A DNA stretch of 64,000 nucleotides. Origin: Mixia osmundae IAM 14324. Its lineage: Eukaryota > Basidiomycota > Mixiomycetes > Mixiales > Mixiaceae. Every line of letters starts with the position of its first letter. Position 1 is the stretch's first letter. The DNA is taken from the NCBI RefSeq assembly GCF_000708205.1, contig NW_014575556.1, positions 616,267 to 680,266 of the forward strand, in the 5' to 3' direction. The translations under genes were made by a program, and so were the position numbers. The notes beneath the pieces are model-generated. The model made no database searches, was not told where the DNA came from, and saw only the letters and a program-made list of their open reading frames with translations. This document shows positions 19,382 to 32,851 of this stretch, piece after piece.

Positions 19382-20619
19382 ATGCCGTCGTCAAGTGCTC
19401 GTACGGGCATGGCACTCGACCGAGACTCGGCCTCTGCTCGTCCAGCCGTACAACACAACAGTTCGCCCGTCTCGCCTTCTTCGTTTGTAGGCGCGTCTCT
19501 TTCTGTCGACCCGACAGCTCAGCCGCAAGCAAGTACGAGCAGACTGAGTCCTGCTCTTGTGCCGAGCACGAGCACACCAAATGAGGTGATCACCTTGCCG
19601 CCTGCCAAGATTGAGCCCAAGATTATACCCACCCGCTTGGCAAAGGATGGCATCAAAGAAGTACCGGCACGTTTCGAACGTTGCGAGCTCGAAGATCTCA
19701 TCGGTCTCGTCGGTCAGCCTACGCATCCTGCATTGACCAGCTAGTGTCTGATGCAGGCTTGACAGCGTCGATGTTGACGAGACTGATCGAACACAATGAT
19801 CTCATCCCGCTCACGCCAACATCGCTCACTCGCTTTCATTCGAGAGCCCCGCCAGGTATTTCCGTCCACGACTATCTCGTTCGGATATCACGCTATACCA
19901 ATGTCGAGCCTTGCTGTCTCCTCATCCTGCTGCACTATATCGACAAGATCTGCGAGAGTCTGCCCGCGTTCACCATCTCCAGCCTGACCGTACATCGATT
20001 CGTCATTGCGGGCGTGGCTGTGGGCAGCAAAGCACTCAGTGATAGCTTCTGTACAAACGGGAGATACGCCAGAGTGGGAGGTGTAAGCATGCAAGAGATG
20101 AACCTGCTCGAGAAGGAGTTTCTCGCCGTCATCGATTGGCGCCTCACGGTCAGCATGGCAAGCTTACGTCAATCCTACGTGCTGACGTGGACCCTTTGAC
20201 AGACGACGGGAGCGTTATTGTCGCACTATTACGCGAGTCTGGTGGGTTCTCATCCAGGCTACCGGCTCATGGACGAAGAGGCACCTACCACAACGGCCCC
20301 AACTTTGGGACCGACCGAAGCCGACGATGATGTCCACATGATGGCTGCGCCTCCGCCGCCAGAGACGTCTCCCAATGGTCAATCAAGCCAGAGCTCCGGT
20401 TCAGGTAGCGCGTCACAGCCATCACCCATCGAACGGAAACCGCGTTCGGCGCAGAAGAGGACAAGCAGCGCGCTAGATAGCAGGTCAAATTCGCAAGGAC
20501 GTTCGAGCTCGGCTGCTTCCACACCTGTGAGCTCTGTCTTTCAAGTCGCGAAGCACTTGGGAGCAAAGATGATCCATCCCCGGCATCAGTCTGCTTCGCC
20601 AGATTCGAGCGTATCATGA
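19382..20619 (+). CDS. Pho80-like cyclin (Pho85 cyclin family)
   Basis: Cyclin of the Pho80/Pcl6-7 group, a partner of the Pho85/CDK5-type kinase in nutrient signalling. Exons 19382-19712, 19757-20148 and 20203-20619, with introns of 44 and 54 bp. The cyclin core shows LTRLIEHNDLIP, FHSRAPPGISVHDYLVRI, the typical LLILLHYIDKI, ISSLTVHRFVIAGVAVGSKA, the SDSFCTNGRYARVGGVS motif, NLLEKEFLAVIDWRL and a final LSHYYASLV. It is flanked by disordered N- and C-terminal tails (the C-terminal ~120 residues are Ser/Pro-rich). The family call is secure; which paralogue (PHO80, PCL6 or PCL7) is not. Confidence 0.88.
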
Positions 20620-20815
20620 ACCCTACGCACGACAATCCGCATTTGTATGCTTAGACGCAGCTTCTCGATGCATTCGCACGCTCAGGCAGGCGCGGAAAGA
20701 TGTGCATTGGGCTCGCTCAGATGTTGTCATACACGCAAAGTGAAGGGTAAGGTTCTCAAATTGTCAGAGTAGTGAGAATGGATATGAGGCTCTCCTCGAT
20801 GAATGACAGGGTGAT

Positions 20816-21690
20816 CTACTGAGTTTTCTCGTCCTTCTTGGCCTCGGCATCACGCTTGACCTCCTTGCCCTTGCTCTCGGCCTCACGACCGAATTCCTTT
20901 GCCTTCTTCTCCGCCTGTCTGGCCTTGTCCTCGGCAGAGTTGAGCAAACGTTGGACGTTCTCCTTGCCGCCGTTCTTGTACCAGATCCCGGCGTTGAGGT
21001 AGGAAGCATAGCCGAGCCAGAGACTGTACGGTACATAGGCATACAGCGTTCGTTCGTCGACCTTTGCCGCAACGGTCTGTCTCTCTCTCTGCATCAGCGC
21101 GCGTCTCGCTAATGTATGTGATGACGTACGGTGAGGCCAATGACCGTTCCTGTGAGGGTGAGGATGTCGACGAGAGCGAGCTCGACTTGGTGCGCGCTGA
21201 AGAAGAGCGGCGACCAGACGAGATTGAGCGCCAGCTGGGCATAGTGGAGCGTCAACGCCGTCTTTGCGTTCTCCCGAACGGCGAGACGAGGGCTCGTGTC
21301 GAGGGCCTTGACGAGCAAGTGGGAAGCGTATCCCATCCCAGCGTACAGCGCAGTCCAGACGATAGGGCTGCTTCTCGTGTTAGCACTGCCTGGCCTGAAG
21401 ATAGAGCGGTCAGGACGCACAAGGCAGCGCGAGGAGGCTCTCCCTACGCGTCAACAAGTCAGCGAACGCTTGCTGATGTCGTAGAGAGACTCACGACTGG
21501 CTTCTTGAGGGTGTCATACCAGCTATCGATGGAGTTGCGAGTCACCAAGCCTGGGATAAAGCCTGTCGCGCGCTTGTTAGTCCATCTCGACAAGCCCTGG
21601 AGTTGCAGACGTACCGAGTGCGACGGGTACGCCTACAGCAATGGCGGGAGTGCGAGGCACGTCGACTAGGAAGCTTGGCAGCGTGACCAT
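20816..21690 (-). CDS. TspO/MBR translocator protein with charged C-terminal tail
   Basis: Five-helix TspO/peripheral benzodiazepine receptor family protein of the mitochondrial or ER membrane, which binds porphyrins and sterols. Short exons joined in frame give the family pattern: IAVGVPVALG, SWYDTLKKP, EPPRAAFPIVWTALYAGMGYAS, HYAQLALNLVWSPLFFSAHQ, ALVDILTLTGTVIGLT and YVPYSLWLGYASYLNAGIWY. The EPPRAA|F-PIVW join is convincing. Unlike usual TspO proteins, which end soon after the last helix, this one continues for about 50 residues of Lys/Glu/Ala-rich helix (ENVQRLLNSAEDKARQAEKK and on), resembling LEA-type amphipathic repeats. It is divergent from the secreted gene at 21880. Confidence 0.88.
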
Positions 21691-21879
21691 TCTGTCTAAG
21701 AGGCGGCTTCTGGTTGGCTGCGGTCGTACGCTATCGCAACAGTAAAGGACGGAAGCTTCCGCGTAGCGTCTCGCGTCGTCGGCGAGTTTCGAGTCGTCGC
21801 TAAACATTGACGAGATGTCGCCTATCCCTTCGTTACCTTCTCACCGACGACGACTTGTTACGATCGACAAACAGTCAAG

Positions 21880-22704
21880 ATGCTCAAGAGACTCGTACTG
21901 CTCGTCGCTGCTTTGTCGTCGGCTCTGGCTCTGCCCGCAGATAATGCACCACGAGCCGAGTTGGTCGTGCCGCGCTCGCCCGACAGCGTAGCGACCATCG
22001 CAACAACGAGCCACGACGAGCGTTCTGTGCTCGATGATCCTCACGGCATCGTCTATCATGCTGACTTTCAAGGCTTCGATACGTTCGGCAGCAAAATCAT
22101 CGAAATCAAATTCGATATCACCATCGATCTAAAGACTGGAGTATGTCGCTAACCTTAGCAACCACAGAAGAGTCTGACTGTCCTGCAAGGGCACTATCTT
22201 TTCGAACTACGCCTGGCCCGTGAAATACAGACTGGGCACAACAGACAGTGAGCAGCGCAGCCCTCGGCGCTGTTCATGCTGATCGATTCCTGCTGCAGCC
22301 GTCAAGAGTGATCCCACTGGACGCACCCTTGTAGCATGCTGGTTCCGTGCGTATGACACGCTTTCCTTCACGCCATGCTGCTGAGTACAGCTTTGACAGT
22401 CACCATAGTTAATCTTCTTGATGCCAATGTGTACGCGCGCTTTGTGTCCGTACATCAACCGAAGCTGATGGAGCACACGCAGTGCCTTCTGTTTCGCTTA
22501 CAAGAGAGGCGAGAAAAACATCTACGCCTACCGATATGGGGATATGAACTGGCATGACAGTGAGGCCGTAAGTGCGCGCACTGCTACGTATCTGCGCGAG
22601 CTGATGTCCGAGTACATGTTCAGCATGTCATCGAAGTCGAGACAGCTACGTCTGTTGCTCGTGCCCCAACATGGCTTTCACTGACCCTCGCTGTCACAGG
22701 ATGA
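21880..22704 (+). CDS. Small secreted protein, no recognised family
   Basis: Begins with a clear signal peptide (MLKRLVLLVAALSSALALP, likely cut after ALA). A spliced product of about 185 residues can be built from six exons using short GT-AG introns: 22141-22189, 22248-22298, 22347-22390, about 22429-22482 and about 22569-22623. All joins keep an open frame. The mature part has beta-like segments (HADFQGFDTFGSKIIEIKFD, TIFSNYAWPVKYRLGT, KNIYAYRYGDMNWHD) and few cysteines. It is not recognised. Size, secretion and lack of family fit an apoplastic or effector-like protein, or a fungus-specific cell-surface protein. The later joins are less certain. Confidence 0.55.
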
Positions 22705-22900
22705 CGCTCAATGGTGTCGCTTACGATAACGATCCGACCCTCTAATCCTTTGCGCCCGTAGAATGGCGTCTGGCACGGGAAACTCGCCTTGTTGTCTGCC
22801 CATTTCTGTCTCAATGTTAGACCCTATCACCATCGGCCTGAGACGCATGCACGAATCCTCGATATCACAAGATGCCTCGTGCGTGGTACGTCACTGTGTT

Positions 22901-22940
22901 TAACGCGTTAACGCGTCGGCGCGAATGGGTTATAATATAA
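22901..22940 (+). promoter_or_regulatory. Tandem ACGCGT boxes plus AT-rich TATA-like element before CSF1
   Basis: TAACGCGTTA (a perfect 10-bp palindrome, 22901-22910) is followed at once by a second ACGCGT (22911-22916). TATAATATAA lies at 22931-22940, 57-66 bp before the CSF1 ATG. ACGCGT is the MluI cell-cycle box bound by MBF in yeasts. Such regulation of this gene is an inference. Confidence 0.4.
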
Positions 22941-22996
22941 TGGCTGCACCGACCGGGTTTTGACAAATGCCGTATGAGCCAAGCACCTGATAAGCC

Positions 22997-25900
22997 ATGG
23001 CGAGCTTATCAGGTCTGCGTGGAACGGGCTACAAGCAGCTCAATTGGTGAGTATCAGCCTCATCAAGGATGAAGCGGGCTGACAGGCTGCAAAGGCTGCT
23101 CCTCGTCGAATTTGTCATTGCTGTCGTGCTCGTCACTTTCTATCTGTTCTACCTCAATCGTCTAGCCGGTGTAGTGCTGGGATGGGCCCTCAACAGAACG
23201 ATCGGCCGGCGGAACAACGCTCGCTTTTTGTTCGAAGGCGTACAAATAAGCCCACTCGGTGGTCGGATAGCCTGGAAAGATGCTCGCTACCAGTCTCGCA
23301 ATCAGTCTCTGAGAGTGCTCGAAGGCAATATCACCTATAGATGGTGGTTGAGGAGGACCAGGCAGGACCAAGACAGCCGTCCAGACGCTCAGAAGCTGCC
23401 CTGTCGTCTGGCCATCCGGCTGGAAGGTGTCGAATGGTTCCTCTACAACCGCACGCCTTCTTTCGATGACATATTGGCACAGTTGGCATCCCAGACCACC
23501 TCAGCAGCGCCCTCTGTCGTCGACAAAGAGCCTTCTCGCCCTCAATCCTTCACAGCCCACATGCACAATGACTCTGCCGGCGAGCCAGCCGATTCGAGTG
23601 GAGATATCGATTGGCTGCGTGAGCTTCTGCCTGCAGAGGTCAGAGCGTTCAATGGAAGTATCGTACTGGGCAATGCCTCGACACCTACGGTTCTGATCTG
23701 CGCATTCGATGCTGTCGCCGGCACGTACGAGACCGTCAAGAGCAGGTCAAAGCACGACAGGTATAAATCAGTCTTTCACTTCCTCTTCGAGAAGGCAAAG
23801 ATCATCTTCAGAACGAACCCAGACTACGAGGAACCCCTGCTAGAGCGCGGTCAACGTGCTGCAGACTTACTTGTCGTTCAAAATGCGCTACCAAAGTCGA
23901 CGTTTGACCACATGAGCTCTACCTTTCAAGCTTTGCGCCAGGGTGATTTTGCAAAACGCTTCAAGCTCTACTCATTACAGACCCTCGATGCGCCCTTTGC
24001 TCACCCGGACATGGCAGCATGGAAAGGCTTGGAGCGATACCGGACGGAGGACACGACGGGAGCTCACGCGGCGGAGTACGCGAAAGTCACAACCTTGCTC
24101 GACACGCCTGCTCTCGATCTCACTTACTATGCCGATGTACCAGGCCGCGTTCCGGATCAAATCAGTCAGCGTGCGCACGGTCTGCTCGATTCGTATGACA
24201 TCGGCAATGGCGATCTAGCGCCAGAGTGGGGCGTCGATATCCAGATCAGAGGCGGCGTCGTCAATTATGGTCCCTGGCTAGACCGACAGAGGGGCGATCT
24301 CATGAAGACTTTCACGCCCGCCGTCTTCCTCGATGCTGTCGAGACTCCGCGCCTACTGCCTGGTCAGACTCGCTTGCACACTGCTCTCAAGATATTTGCA
24401 GAGTTCACTTCGGCTACCAAATTTCGAGTTCCCACGCGGGAGCAGTCCAAAGACTGGAAATACGACGGTATGACGAACGACACTGACTCGATGATCGGTC
24501 TCGGGCCCAGACCTTACGGCTGGTTTGACATCTCAGTCGGTGCTAATTCCACACTCAGCTTCGTCTTGCCCATGATCGCCTCCGCGAGCGGCTACGATAC
24601 TGTCATGGAAGTCCATCTCGACGAGTTTAGCGTCTCGTCTAGTGTCAATTACGTCACCTTCCTCAAGGCCTCTCTCTGCCGTGTATCGCTGCAAATGCCT
24701 GCACCATTAAAATGGGATTCCTTGCACCATTGGGTCATCACGACATCGCTCACGTCCGGCGAGATCTATCTCCTGCGAGACCACACATACCTTATTGCTG
24801 ACCTCGTCAAGGACTGGACGGCTGCCCCTGCTGCCCCGTTTACCAACTTTGTACCCTTCCTTTACAGCATCGATCTCACGCTCGTCGACTTCAAGCAGTA
24901 TCTCTATCTCAACGATCACAATATCATCAACAACCCACTCCAGATCTCTGACAACACTTTGTTGCTCATCGATGTGCCCCGCCTGACTGCGCATATAGAG
25001 GTCCCGTCGGACGTCTATAATGCCTCGGAGAATCTGGTCACGTTCGAAGCCGATGTACGCTGATATCTCTTGCTCGTCGCATTTGGCTGACCTTGCTGAT
25101 ACAAGGCCGCAAATGTGGACTGCAAGTTGTCATTGCCCGAGTGGAACACGTATGCTGCCTTTGCAGAGTCGGTCCCGGTTCATTTCGGCTCGGTGGCACA
25201 TCTTCATCTACACGGCAAGTACACATACCATGCACAGGTAGAAGTAGGTCAAGTCGAGTCGCTTGATCTCGACGCCAAGGTACGCTCTATTTTTGAAATG
25301 TTGCATACTTTGAGAGCTGACATCTGTGAAGCTCGTCGATATGCGCTTCAAAGCGCTCGGCTACGTCCTTCGCACACTCGTCAACCTGCGCGACTGCTAT
25401 TTTGGCGTTTTCACTCACTTTGCAACTCTCGAGGAATACCGCTCGCGCCTGTCGCGTGACGTTCAAGGGGATCCACTTGAGCGCAAATGGCGGCCTGGCT
25501 TCAACGAAATCTTTGATGTCAACCTATGCCTCGAGATACAAGATGCGGCAATGGTTCTCCCGGAAGATCACTATCGTTGCAACGACGGGGTTGCTTTGCT
25601 AGTACCGGATGTACAGCTACAGCTGCGCAATCACGATTCGTTCATGGAGCTCGCTGTCAATGCTGAACACTATCAGCTTGAGCTATGGACTGCTTGTCAA
25701 AACCTCGCGACCTGGCATACCAAAGCAAAAGATCGCTTACTCGCAGGCGCGGGCTTCGAGGTCGCGGGCCATCGAATGTTTGGGCCTCAGCCTCGCACGT
25801 CAACCTACGCTGGCCATTGGGATGTCAACGTTGGCTCGATCGACTCGTGGCTCACTTTCAAGGACATCATGATGCTGACATCGGTCTCAGCTGCTGTGGG

Positions 25901-28900
25901 CTTCAGCATAACAGACGCCGATAATGCACTGCCGCCCGACTTCGCTCTGGATTCGGATGCTGACGCGACCTTTGCGAGCGTCAACATCGAGTCGTTGGCC
26001 GGTACTATATTCTCAGATTGCCGCACATCAGCCCTACATGCATCACTACCTCTCGGCGTACAAGTACAATCGAGCACACTCATCTCGATGGACGCCCTGT
26101 CTACTGTGCAGATCGAAGTGCCATCAATAACGCTAGTCACGCTACTACAAGAGAAAGGACAAGATTGCTTCACGCAAACGGCCCAGCTGCTTAGCAGTCT
26201 GCACATCGACGTTGTCAAGCGTCGTAGTGATCTCGAGGACGCCTTTCAAAAGCAGCGCGCATTCATCATGGGCCAGGATGCTCTCTCACATCGATTCAAG
26301 CCGCTTGTCATGCCGCACAGAGGTCGCGACAGTGAGTTGACAGACTCTTCTGGGGCTTTTGAGCTCAACCTAGTATCAGCGCACATGTCTGGCTTGTTCC
26401 TGCCCGCATTGGGAAGGACATCGGAAGTCAAGAAGGGTCAGCGGACATTCCACCGCGAAGCCTGCACTGACATGCTGTCCTACAGACCGCAATGTCTCAC
26501 GAACAACAGGGCGCGAGGAGGTATACGGAGGCTCAGAGCAAGACGAATTCGCAGACTATGAAGCAGAAACAACCACTGCGACCGCCAGGTAAGTTTTGCG
26601 ACTATGGGATGCTGTCATGGGCTTAGAGCCTGCTCTGCCCAGTCATCGTCAGAGTTACGAGAGGCCAACGTTTTTGCGGTTAACACAACATCGCAGCAGC
26701 TCTTCTTACGATCACGAAACGCGCCGCCGAGATGAAGCTCTTGACTTTTGGCAGAATCCTCAGCAATGGTTTCTGCGTGATGGTCACTGGCAAACCTCTG
26801 CTTCACCGACAGTGGGTTAACGATGATGATTGCACCCTTGACTGACGTCGAATTAGGGGATCCTCAAGCCACCTGACGTGCTAGACAGCAATGCGAAGGT
26901 ACAGCGACCTTGGCCGACTGTCGAGCATGGCGAAGAGATGACCTGCGTGCGCGTTACGAGCATGGGAGGACTTCTTGTCCGCGCCACGCCGCAAGTTGCC
27001 GCGAACTTGGTTGCTTTCTGCTCATCACGAAGTCACGTATGCGTCAACAGCCTTTCAAGACGGATTAAGCTGATGGGCAGCAGAGACAGACAAGCGCGGA
27101 GTCTGCACTTGACTCTTTGCAGCGCGCATTCATGGCGACGTACCACGCCGATGTGCCGGCATTTCACTCGAGAACGATTCTGCGCATCGACGAGGTCGAC
27201 ATCAATATTCGATCGTGTCAGGACACGCTTCAAGAGGCGGATGTAAGTGCACTAGCAGAGTCGCGGACTAGGTACAAGAGCAACGGCCGGGGTGTGGCGT
27301 CATGTGCATCTCTCACTGTCGATCAAATGTCGCTAGAGATGGACATATCCGCCAATACGCGCGTGCAGGACGAAGATACTCCCCATCAGCGACTGTACTC
27401 AGACCTTTCGCGAATAGGCTGCAACGTAGCTGCCAATGACATCGCCTTGCGCCTGTCTCTGACGGAGCCCGATGCTTACGACGGGCTCACGGGGGCTGGC
27501 CGGCCTTCGACTCTGCCGCGCACACGCACTGGCACTGTGCTTGATTTGTCTCTCGCGCCCGTCGATCTTCGGATCTCGCTTGCTATGGACAAGTCTAGCG
27601 TGCGCGCCCATTTCGACGGAATAGAGATGATCTTTGTGGAATCTGCAGCCGAGCTGATTGCAGGAGCAACCTGCGCATGGCTACAGGTGGCTCGACAGAT
27701 CGGTGAAAGCTCAGTCGATGCCGAGATCGGTCTGCCGAAGCCTGCTTCGCGTAGCATGCGGCATCTTGTCATATCTGCCTTGCAATCCGCAGCTAAGGAT
27801 GGACTGGACACAGAGCCTGCATTCCTCAATCGCGCTTCGTACCTTGTGCACGGCGGTCGCCGGAGTCCCAGAGGCGACTTCAGCTGGAAGCTTCTTGCTC
27901 ACATACGGCATTGCGCTCGCCATGCAGGCTGCCGAGACTTGCGCGGTGCTTCTCTGGAAACTTACGATCTGCAAGATGCTGTGGCGCTTCTCAAGGAATG
28001 GCGTAGCTGGGAAATTGATGAAAGCGAGCTGTGGGACTTGGCACTGCTTCGCATGCTCTTTGCCGCTGATGACGCTTCGCCTGATATACTGTGGCAGCAG
28101 CTCGTCAGCCTTACCTCGGCAGTGTCGGCCGACTTGCAAGTCGGTCCAATCACTGCAAAGCTTGCAGAGGCTCGCTTTGGCAATGCTGCAAATTTCATCA
28201 CGCTACGTCCTCTCAAAGGTCTGCTGCGTTCGGAAGGCTTGTACGAGTCGGGCGAACTCAGGCCTTGGGCAAGCATTACCTGGGACGGTGCTCATGTAGT
28301 TACACACCCGGCTGTTTTCGGTCTCATTCGTCATGCGCTCCGGGTGCGGAGGGTATTCGAGCATCGCGTGCAAGCTAGCAAGCCAGCTCCTGCGATTGAC
28401 ACAAGGCGTACACGTCAGATCTGGCAGCGGCCGAAGATCTCGAGCGCACTCGTGCTCACAATTTTGGCATCATGCAAAACGATCGACGTCTCAATCGCTT
28501 CCGAGCTCAGCGTCAGTCTGGTGATAGCCGACCTCTATGCTACCTCGCAAGTCAGACGTGAGCCAGACAGCGAGCTTTCGGGCTCGACGCAGATTCTGGT
28601 CGGACTTCTGGAGCTGACTGCTTCAGATAATTCCGGAAAGCCTAGCTCGCTAATGTCCGTCACGCTAAATCGCTTTGAGACGTCTGCAGCCTGGCTGTCC
28701 GGCGCGTCCGCCGCTTCGAGCTTGTGCTCCAGCTCGGCTACATCGGTCTTACTCACGCCCACACTGCATGCAGTTTCCCGGCTGGCCAGCTTGTCCGCAA
28801 GGTTTCCACAGAGCGTGAGCCGCATGCACACCCTAGCTGACTCGTGGCGCCAAGATATTGTCAAGCATTCGGCAGTCTATCTCGACAAGCTGCGACAGGA

Positions 28901-31900
28901 CTGGCAGGCTGTAGACGAGGCTCTACATCGCAGTGCAGGCCCGACTCCATCCTTGGGGACAGCGTCAAACCGACAGGCTATTCGAGTAGCCATACAGGTA
29001 TCGCTTGCAAACACAAGTGTGCAGATGCACGCTCTCCAGAAATTATCAATCGAATATGCGCTGCGAGATTGTAGTCTCGGTTTCGAGTCGATCATCGGCG
29101 CGGGGTCTTCGCAAAGCTTTCAAGGCTCCGTGGAGGTTAGCGGGCACAGCCTAGTATTGCGCGACAGTGTCAAGTCGGGTTCCCTGCGGCGCATCGCGTT
29201 ATCTGCTGTGCGAGTCGTCTATGATCGCCGAGCAGACTGTGCACTGGTCAAACTGCTTGTTGATCGGTTTACGGCGACATTATCGGTACAGCTACTTGAT
29301 TATGCCCTAACATTGTACCAAGCTATCGAAGCGGAGTATGATGACCTTGAGCCAATCATCAAGCGTTATACTGCTCGGCAGCCAGCCTCGAAGACCATCC
29401 AAGTAGCTTCAGCATCCAGCAGTACCGTCAATCCTTCCATCAGCGCGTCCTTGCTTTTCAGCGGGTTTCAGATCGCGGTCCAATCACCTAAAGCTGTCCA
29501 ATATTTCGAGAGCGGCCGGGTCGTGGCGGACATTAGCAAGCCATCAGACAGTCAGTCCATTCTTTGGCATGCAGCTCTTGACGATCTTGTGATATCCCTG
29601 GATCAGCCACATGGGCGCACGTCATATCAGCGCAAAGTCTCGAGTCGTCATCGCTTAGCCTATCTCATGCTCAGCGTCAGTGCCAGCAATCAAAAGGTCA
29701 ATCTTCCAGAAATCGTCGAAGACAAAGATGCCTCTCACCTCTCACACCTTCACCTGAAGATCTCACATCTGCATGCTGTCATGCAAGCCATAGCTATCGA
29801 AGCACTGGGCTCACTGATCGATTATCACATCATCGAAATCAAGGCACGGCGTTCTCAGCGAGCAAAAGAGCTCGAAGCGATTAAAGCGAAGCTTTTGGAC
29901 GCTTTCGACAGTAACACAAGTTCCTCTGCTGCTGAGGTACCTTGGGTTACGCGCTGTGTTCTCTCGCTCTCGGTGAACGAGCTCGGTATCGCGATACCAC
30001 TCGAGGACTTTGGCACCGAAAAGAACGACCATGTCGCGGTCGCTGCATTCCTTTTCGCATGCAAAAGTCTGACATTCGCTACACAAAAGGGTAGTGCTGG
30101 CTTTGTCAGCATTACAGGGCTTTCAGCGCAATTCGTGGATCACTTCCGTCAAGCTCGGCGAGACCATTTCGCTGCTCGGGAAAGCCGAAACAAAATGCTC
30201 ATGCCTGCATTGACGGTGATTGTTAGTCCGCACGATGAGGAAGCGCTGCATACCACATCGGTCTCGTCAGAAGTCTCAGGATTAGAGATAGATATGGACC
30301 CTTCCATCCTCAGACGATTTGTAGCTCTCAGAAGGGTCTATCAGCTCAGTAACGACCGCTACAACCGCCTCGAGACGCGACCGAGTGTTCAGACATCCTC
30401 GTCACTGGCATCGGATGTCGACTCGCTCCCCGAATCGCATGTCGAAGCATCGAGTCGCCAACACCTCTTCAAAGGTGCCTGTCATTTTAAAAGCGGCGTC
30501 GTTCGGCTGCACGCCTATTCTGCCACACGCTCCTCTTCTATCGTCAATGGATCGAGCCTGGAGCGAACGGCGTCCTTGACAGAGACTCGTGCGGAAGTAC
30601 CACCGAGAGATGCAAGAGGAGCTGGGCGTGCCGACGTTTTCGTCTTGCCTGGCGTTTCTGGTACTGTCATACATCGAAAGCTGCCACAATCGACCGATGC
30701 GACAGCACCATCTGAGCTGCATGTGGCCTTTGTCATTCATTCGTCTACCAATGTGCTCTATCCGACACTCCTGCCCTTTATGAGACATGCCCTTGCGCAA
30801 GTAGACACGGGTGAGGCTGCCTCTACGAACCAAACTCAAGCGCAATCGCACGAGGAAGAAACGGAGGGTGTCGCCGACTTCGAGCCTCCTGCGATCTTGG
30901 GGGGTCTGAGAACGAGTATCAGCATACGCATAGATATTTCCAAGCTGGACATCAGCTGCGGCGCTGCAGCACCTGTTGCAGTCTCTCTGTCGTGGCAGAG
31001 CGGCGGCTTCCTGGTCACTCTGGCACCCCATGCAAAGCGCGTCTCTCTTTGCGTCAACCTGGACGAGATTGCAGTCGATTTACGGCATTCCTTCTCGCCG
31101 GAGAAGTGCATAGGCGCGAAGGTCAAGGATCTTGCGCTGTCGATGACGTTGAATGTGTCAGAAGTCGCAGGCGAGCCTCATATACTGGCGGTAGCTTGCG
31201 ATATTGCGCGAGTAGCATCGGAGCTCAACGCCCGCCAATTACAAGATTGGATCTGCATGAAAACAGTCTGGATTGACGAATTGAGCGAGCTCACGCAGTC
31301 ATCGACGTATGATGACCCTGTCGCAGATGTGGAAGCAGGCCATCGTAATTGTGGAGGGTCGAAGCTTGCGGTCACAGGACTCTGCCGCATTCGGTCGCTC
31401 ACATTTGTTGCTCAACTCGGTCAAGCTATCGGGACCGTCACTTGCGAAGTGCAAGCGCCATCAATCAAATTCAGCAAATCCCCTCATGGTCTGCACCGCT
31501 CGGCACTCAGCTTCGATGGCATTACTGTCTCAAGCAAAGGAAGACTCTCAGGCTCATTGACCGTTGGACCCTCTGCGCTCATCTCTGTCCTCAAAATGCC
31601 CATCAGCAATACTAAGCTTGTCGATACAGACCACTTACTATCGGTGGCGCTCAAATTGGGCGAGGCAGAATGCCAGCTTGACTTTGATTGGCGACGTATT
31701 GCTTTGTTCCACGCTGATCCGATCATGGTGCGGGTGCAAGACGACCTGTCGAACGTCTCGAATGCAGCTGTACCAAGTCGTTCCAATGTCAAGCTGATCT
31801 TCACAGTTCGTCTGGGCGTTTGCAACGTTATCGCGACGGTCAGAACAATTCCTCTGCTAGCCCAGATCGGCGTCGACTTGCAGCGCCTCGCGCACGACAG

Positions 31901-32851
31901 GACACTCAAGGCGATGCAGATCATGCAGCGAGCGATGCCTAGCCCTTCAAAGCCACCGACTCAACAGCAGCTGTCGCACGCAGTGCCGTCTGGGCAGCAT
32001 GTGGATCACGCTTCGAGTACGACGCTGAGTCTGACTTTTAAGAGCGAACGCCTCCGCATTGCCATCTTCCCGAGAACGTTTGCAGACAATGACGTGTATC
32101 GTGCGGATACTGGCTTGGTCAGCGCGGCGCTCATCCGGTGCTATACATCCAATGGCCAGCTCGAGCGCGATCTGACCGTACATCTCGGCTTCCTATCGAT
32201 GCGACGGTTGCGGCCAAAGAAGATATTGCCCAGCGAGGAACGCGAGCTACACATTTCGGCCTGGATACAAGCATTTCGCGAAGCAACAGATCGTAACATA
32301 TTCAAGATACCAACGACCGATGTCTCCATGCGATCCTTACAAGAGCCTGGTACTCGCGTCGTCGAGCATTGGTTCAAGCTTGTGTACGATGGCCAAGTGG
32401 ACATTGCGCTCAATTACGCTCTTCTGAAGAGTCTCGGCGAGCTCTTCCAGTCGTTCCAACAAGCACTTGCCCGTGTAGGGTCCGGTACTATCACAGATCG
32501 AGGAAAGCCAGACGAGCCACTTCCTGTTACTGTTGAGCCACTTACGCTCATAGCGCGAGAGAACGTTATCAATCAGCCTAAGCTCAATCTACTAGGGGAC
32601 GGTGAGCCTTGCGCTCATGAGAAACGAGCTGCCGCTGATTGTCATCCTACGCAGCTACGCCGCCTCTCGAATGGCTAGGCGTGCAAAGGTCCAAGTTCCC
32701 GCAGTGGTGTCATGAAGGTTCGTGCCAGCAGGGCGCAAGTGAAGACCATCTGCTGACGAAAAGCACAGGCATGACCATTCCTCTCGAGGGACTCTTGCTC
32801 GTTCTGCAGAGCAATCTCTACCACAAGCGATTACCCGCTGAGTTGCAATGA
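22997..32851 (+). CDS. CSF1: Csf1, bridge-like lipid transfer protein (BLTP1 family)
   Basis: Giant tube-like protein at ER contact sites that moves bulk phospholipid, for example for GPI-anchor synthesis; orthologue of animal BLTP1/Tweek/KIAA1109. Roughly 3,100 aa, near the yeast Csf1 length. A short first exon (22997-23046) joins across a 39-bp intron. The N-terminal anchor helix LLLVEFVIAVVLVTFYLFYL is followed by NRLAGVVLGW, VQISPLGGRIAWKDARY and LEGNITYRWW. NFVPFLYSIDLTLVDF and LNDHNIINNPL are typical of Csf1. The C-terminus LLGDATPPLEWLGVQR...TIPLEGLLLVLQ appears only after removing introns 32602-32654 and 32718-32768. Other introns include 25055-25105, 25280-25331, 26437-26485 and 26589-26642. 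Between about 26780 and 27130 the frame changes again and I could not fix every splice site. The central 27.1-32.6 kb is one long exon. Confidence 0.92.

Noticed and set aside
26437-27130. Apparent frameshifts in the middle of CSF1
   Set aside because: The breaks fall at GT/AG sites and both sides keep Csf1-like sequence, so short introns explain them better than a pseudogene, although not every boundary was solved.
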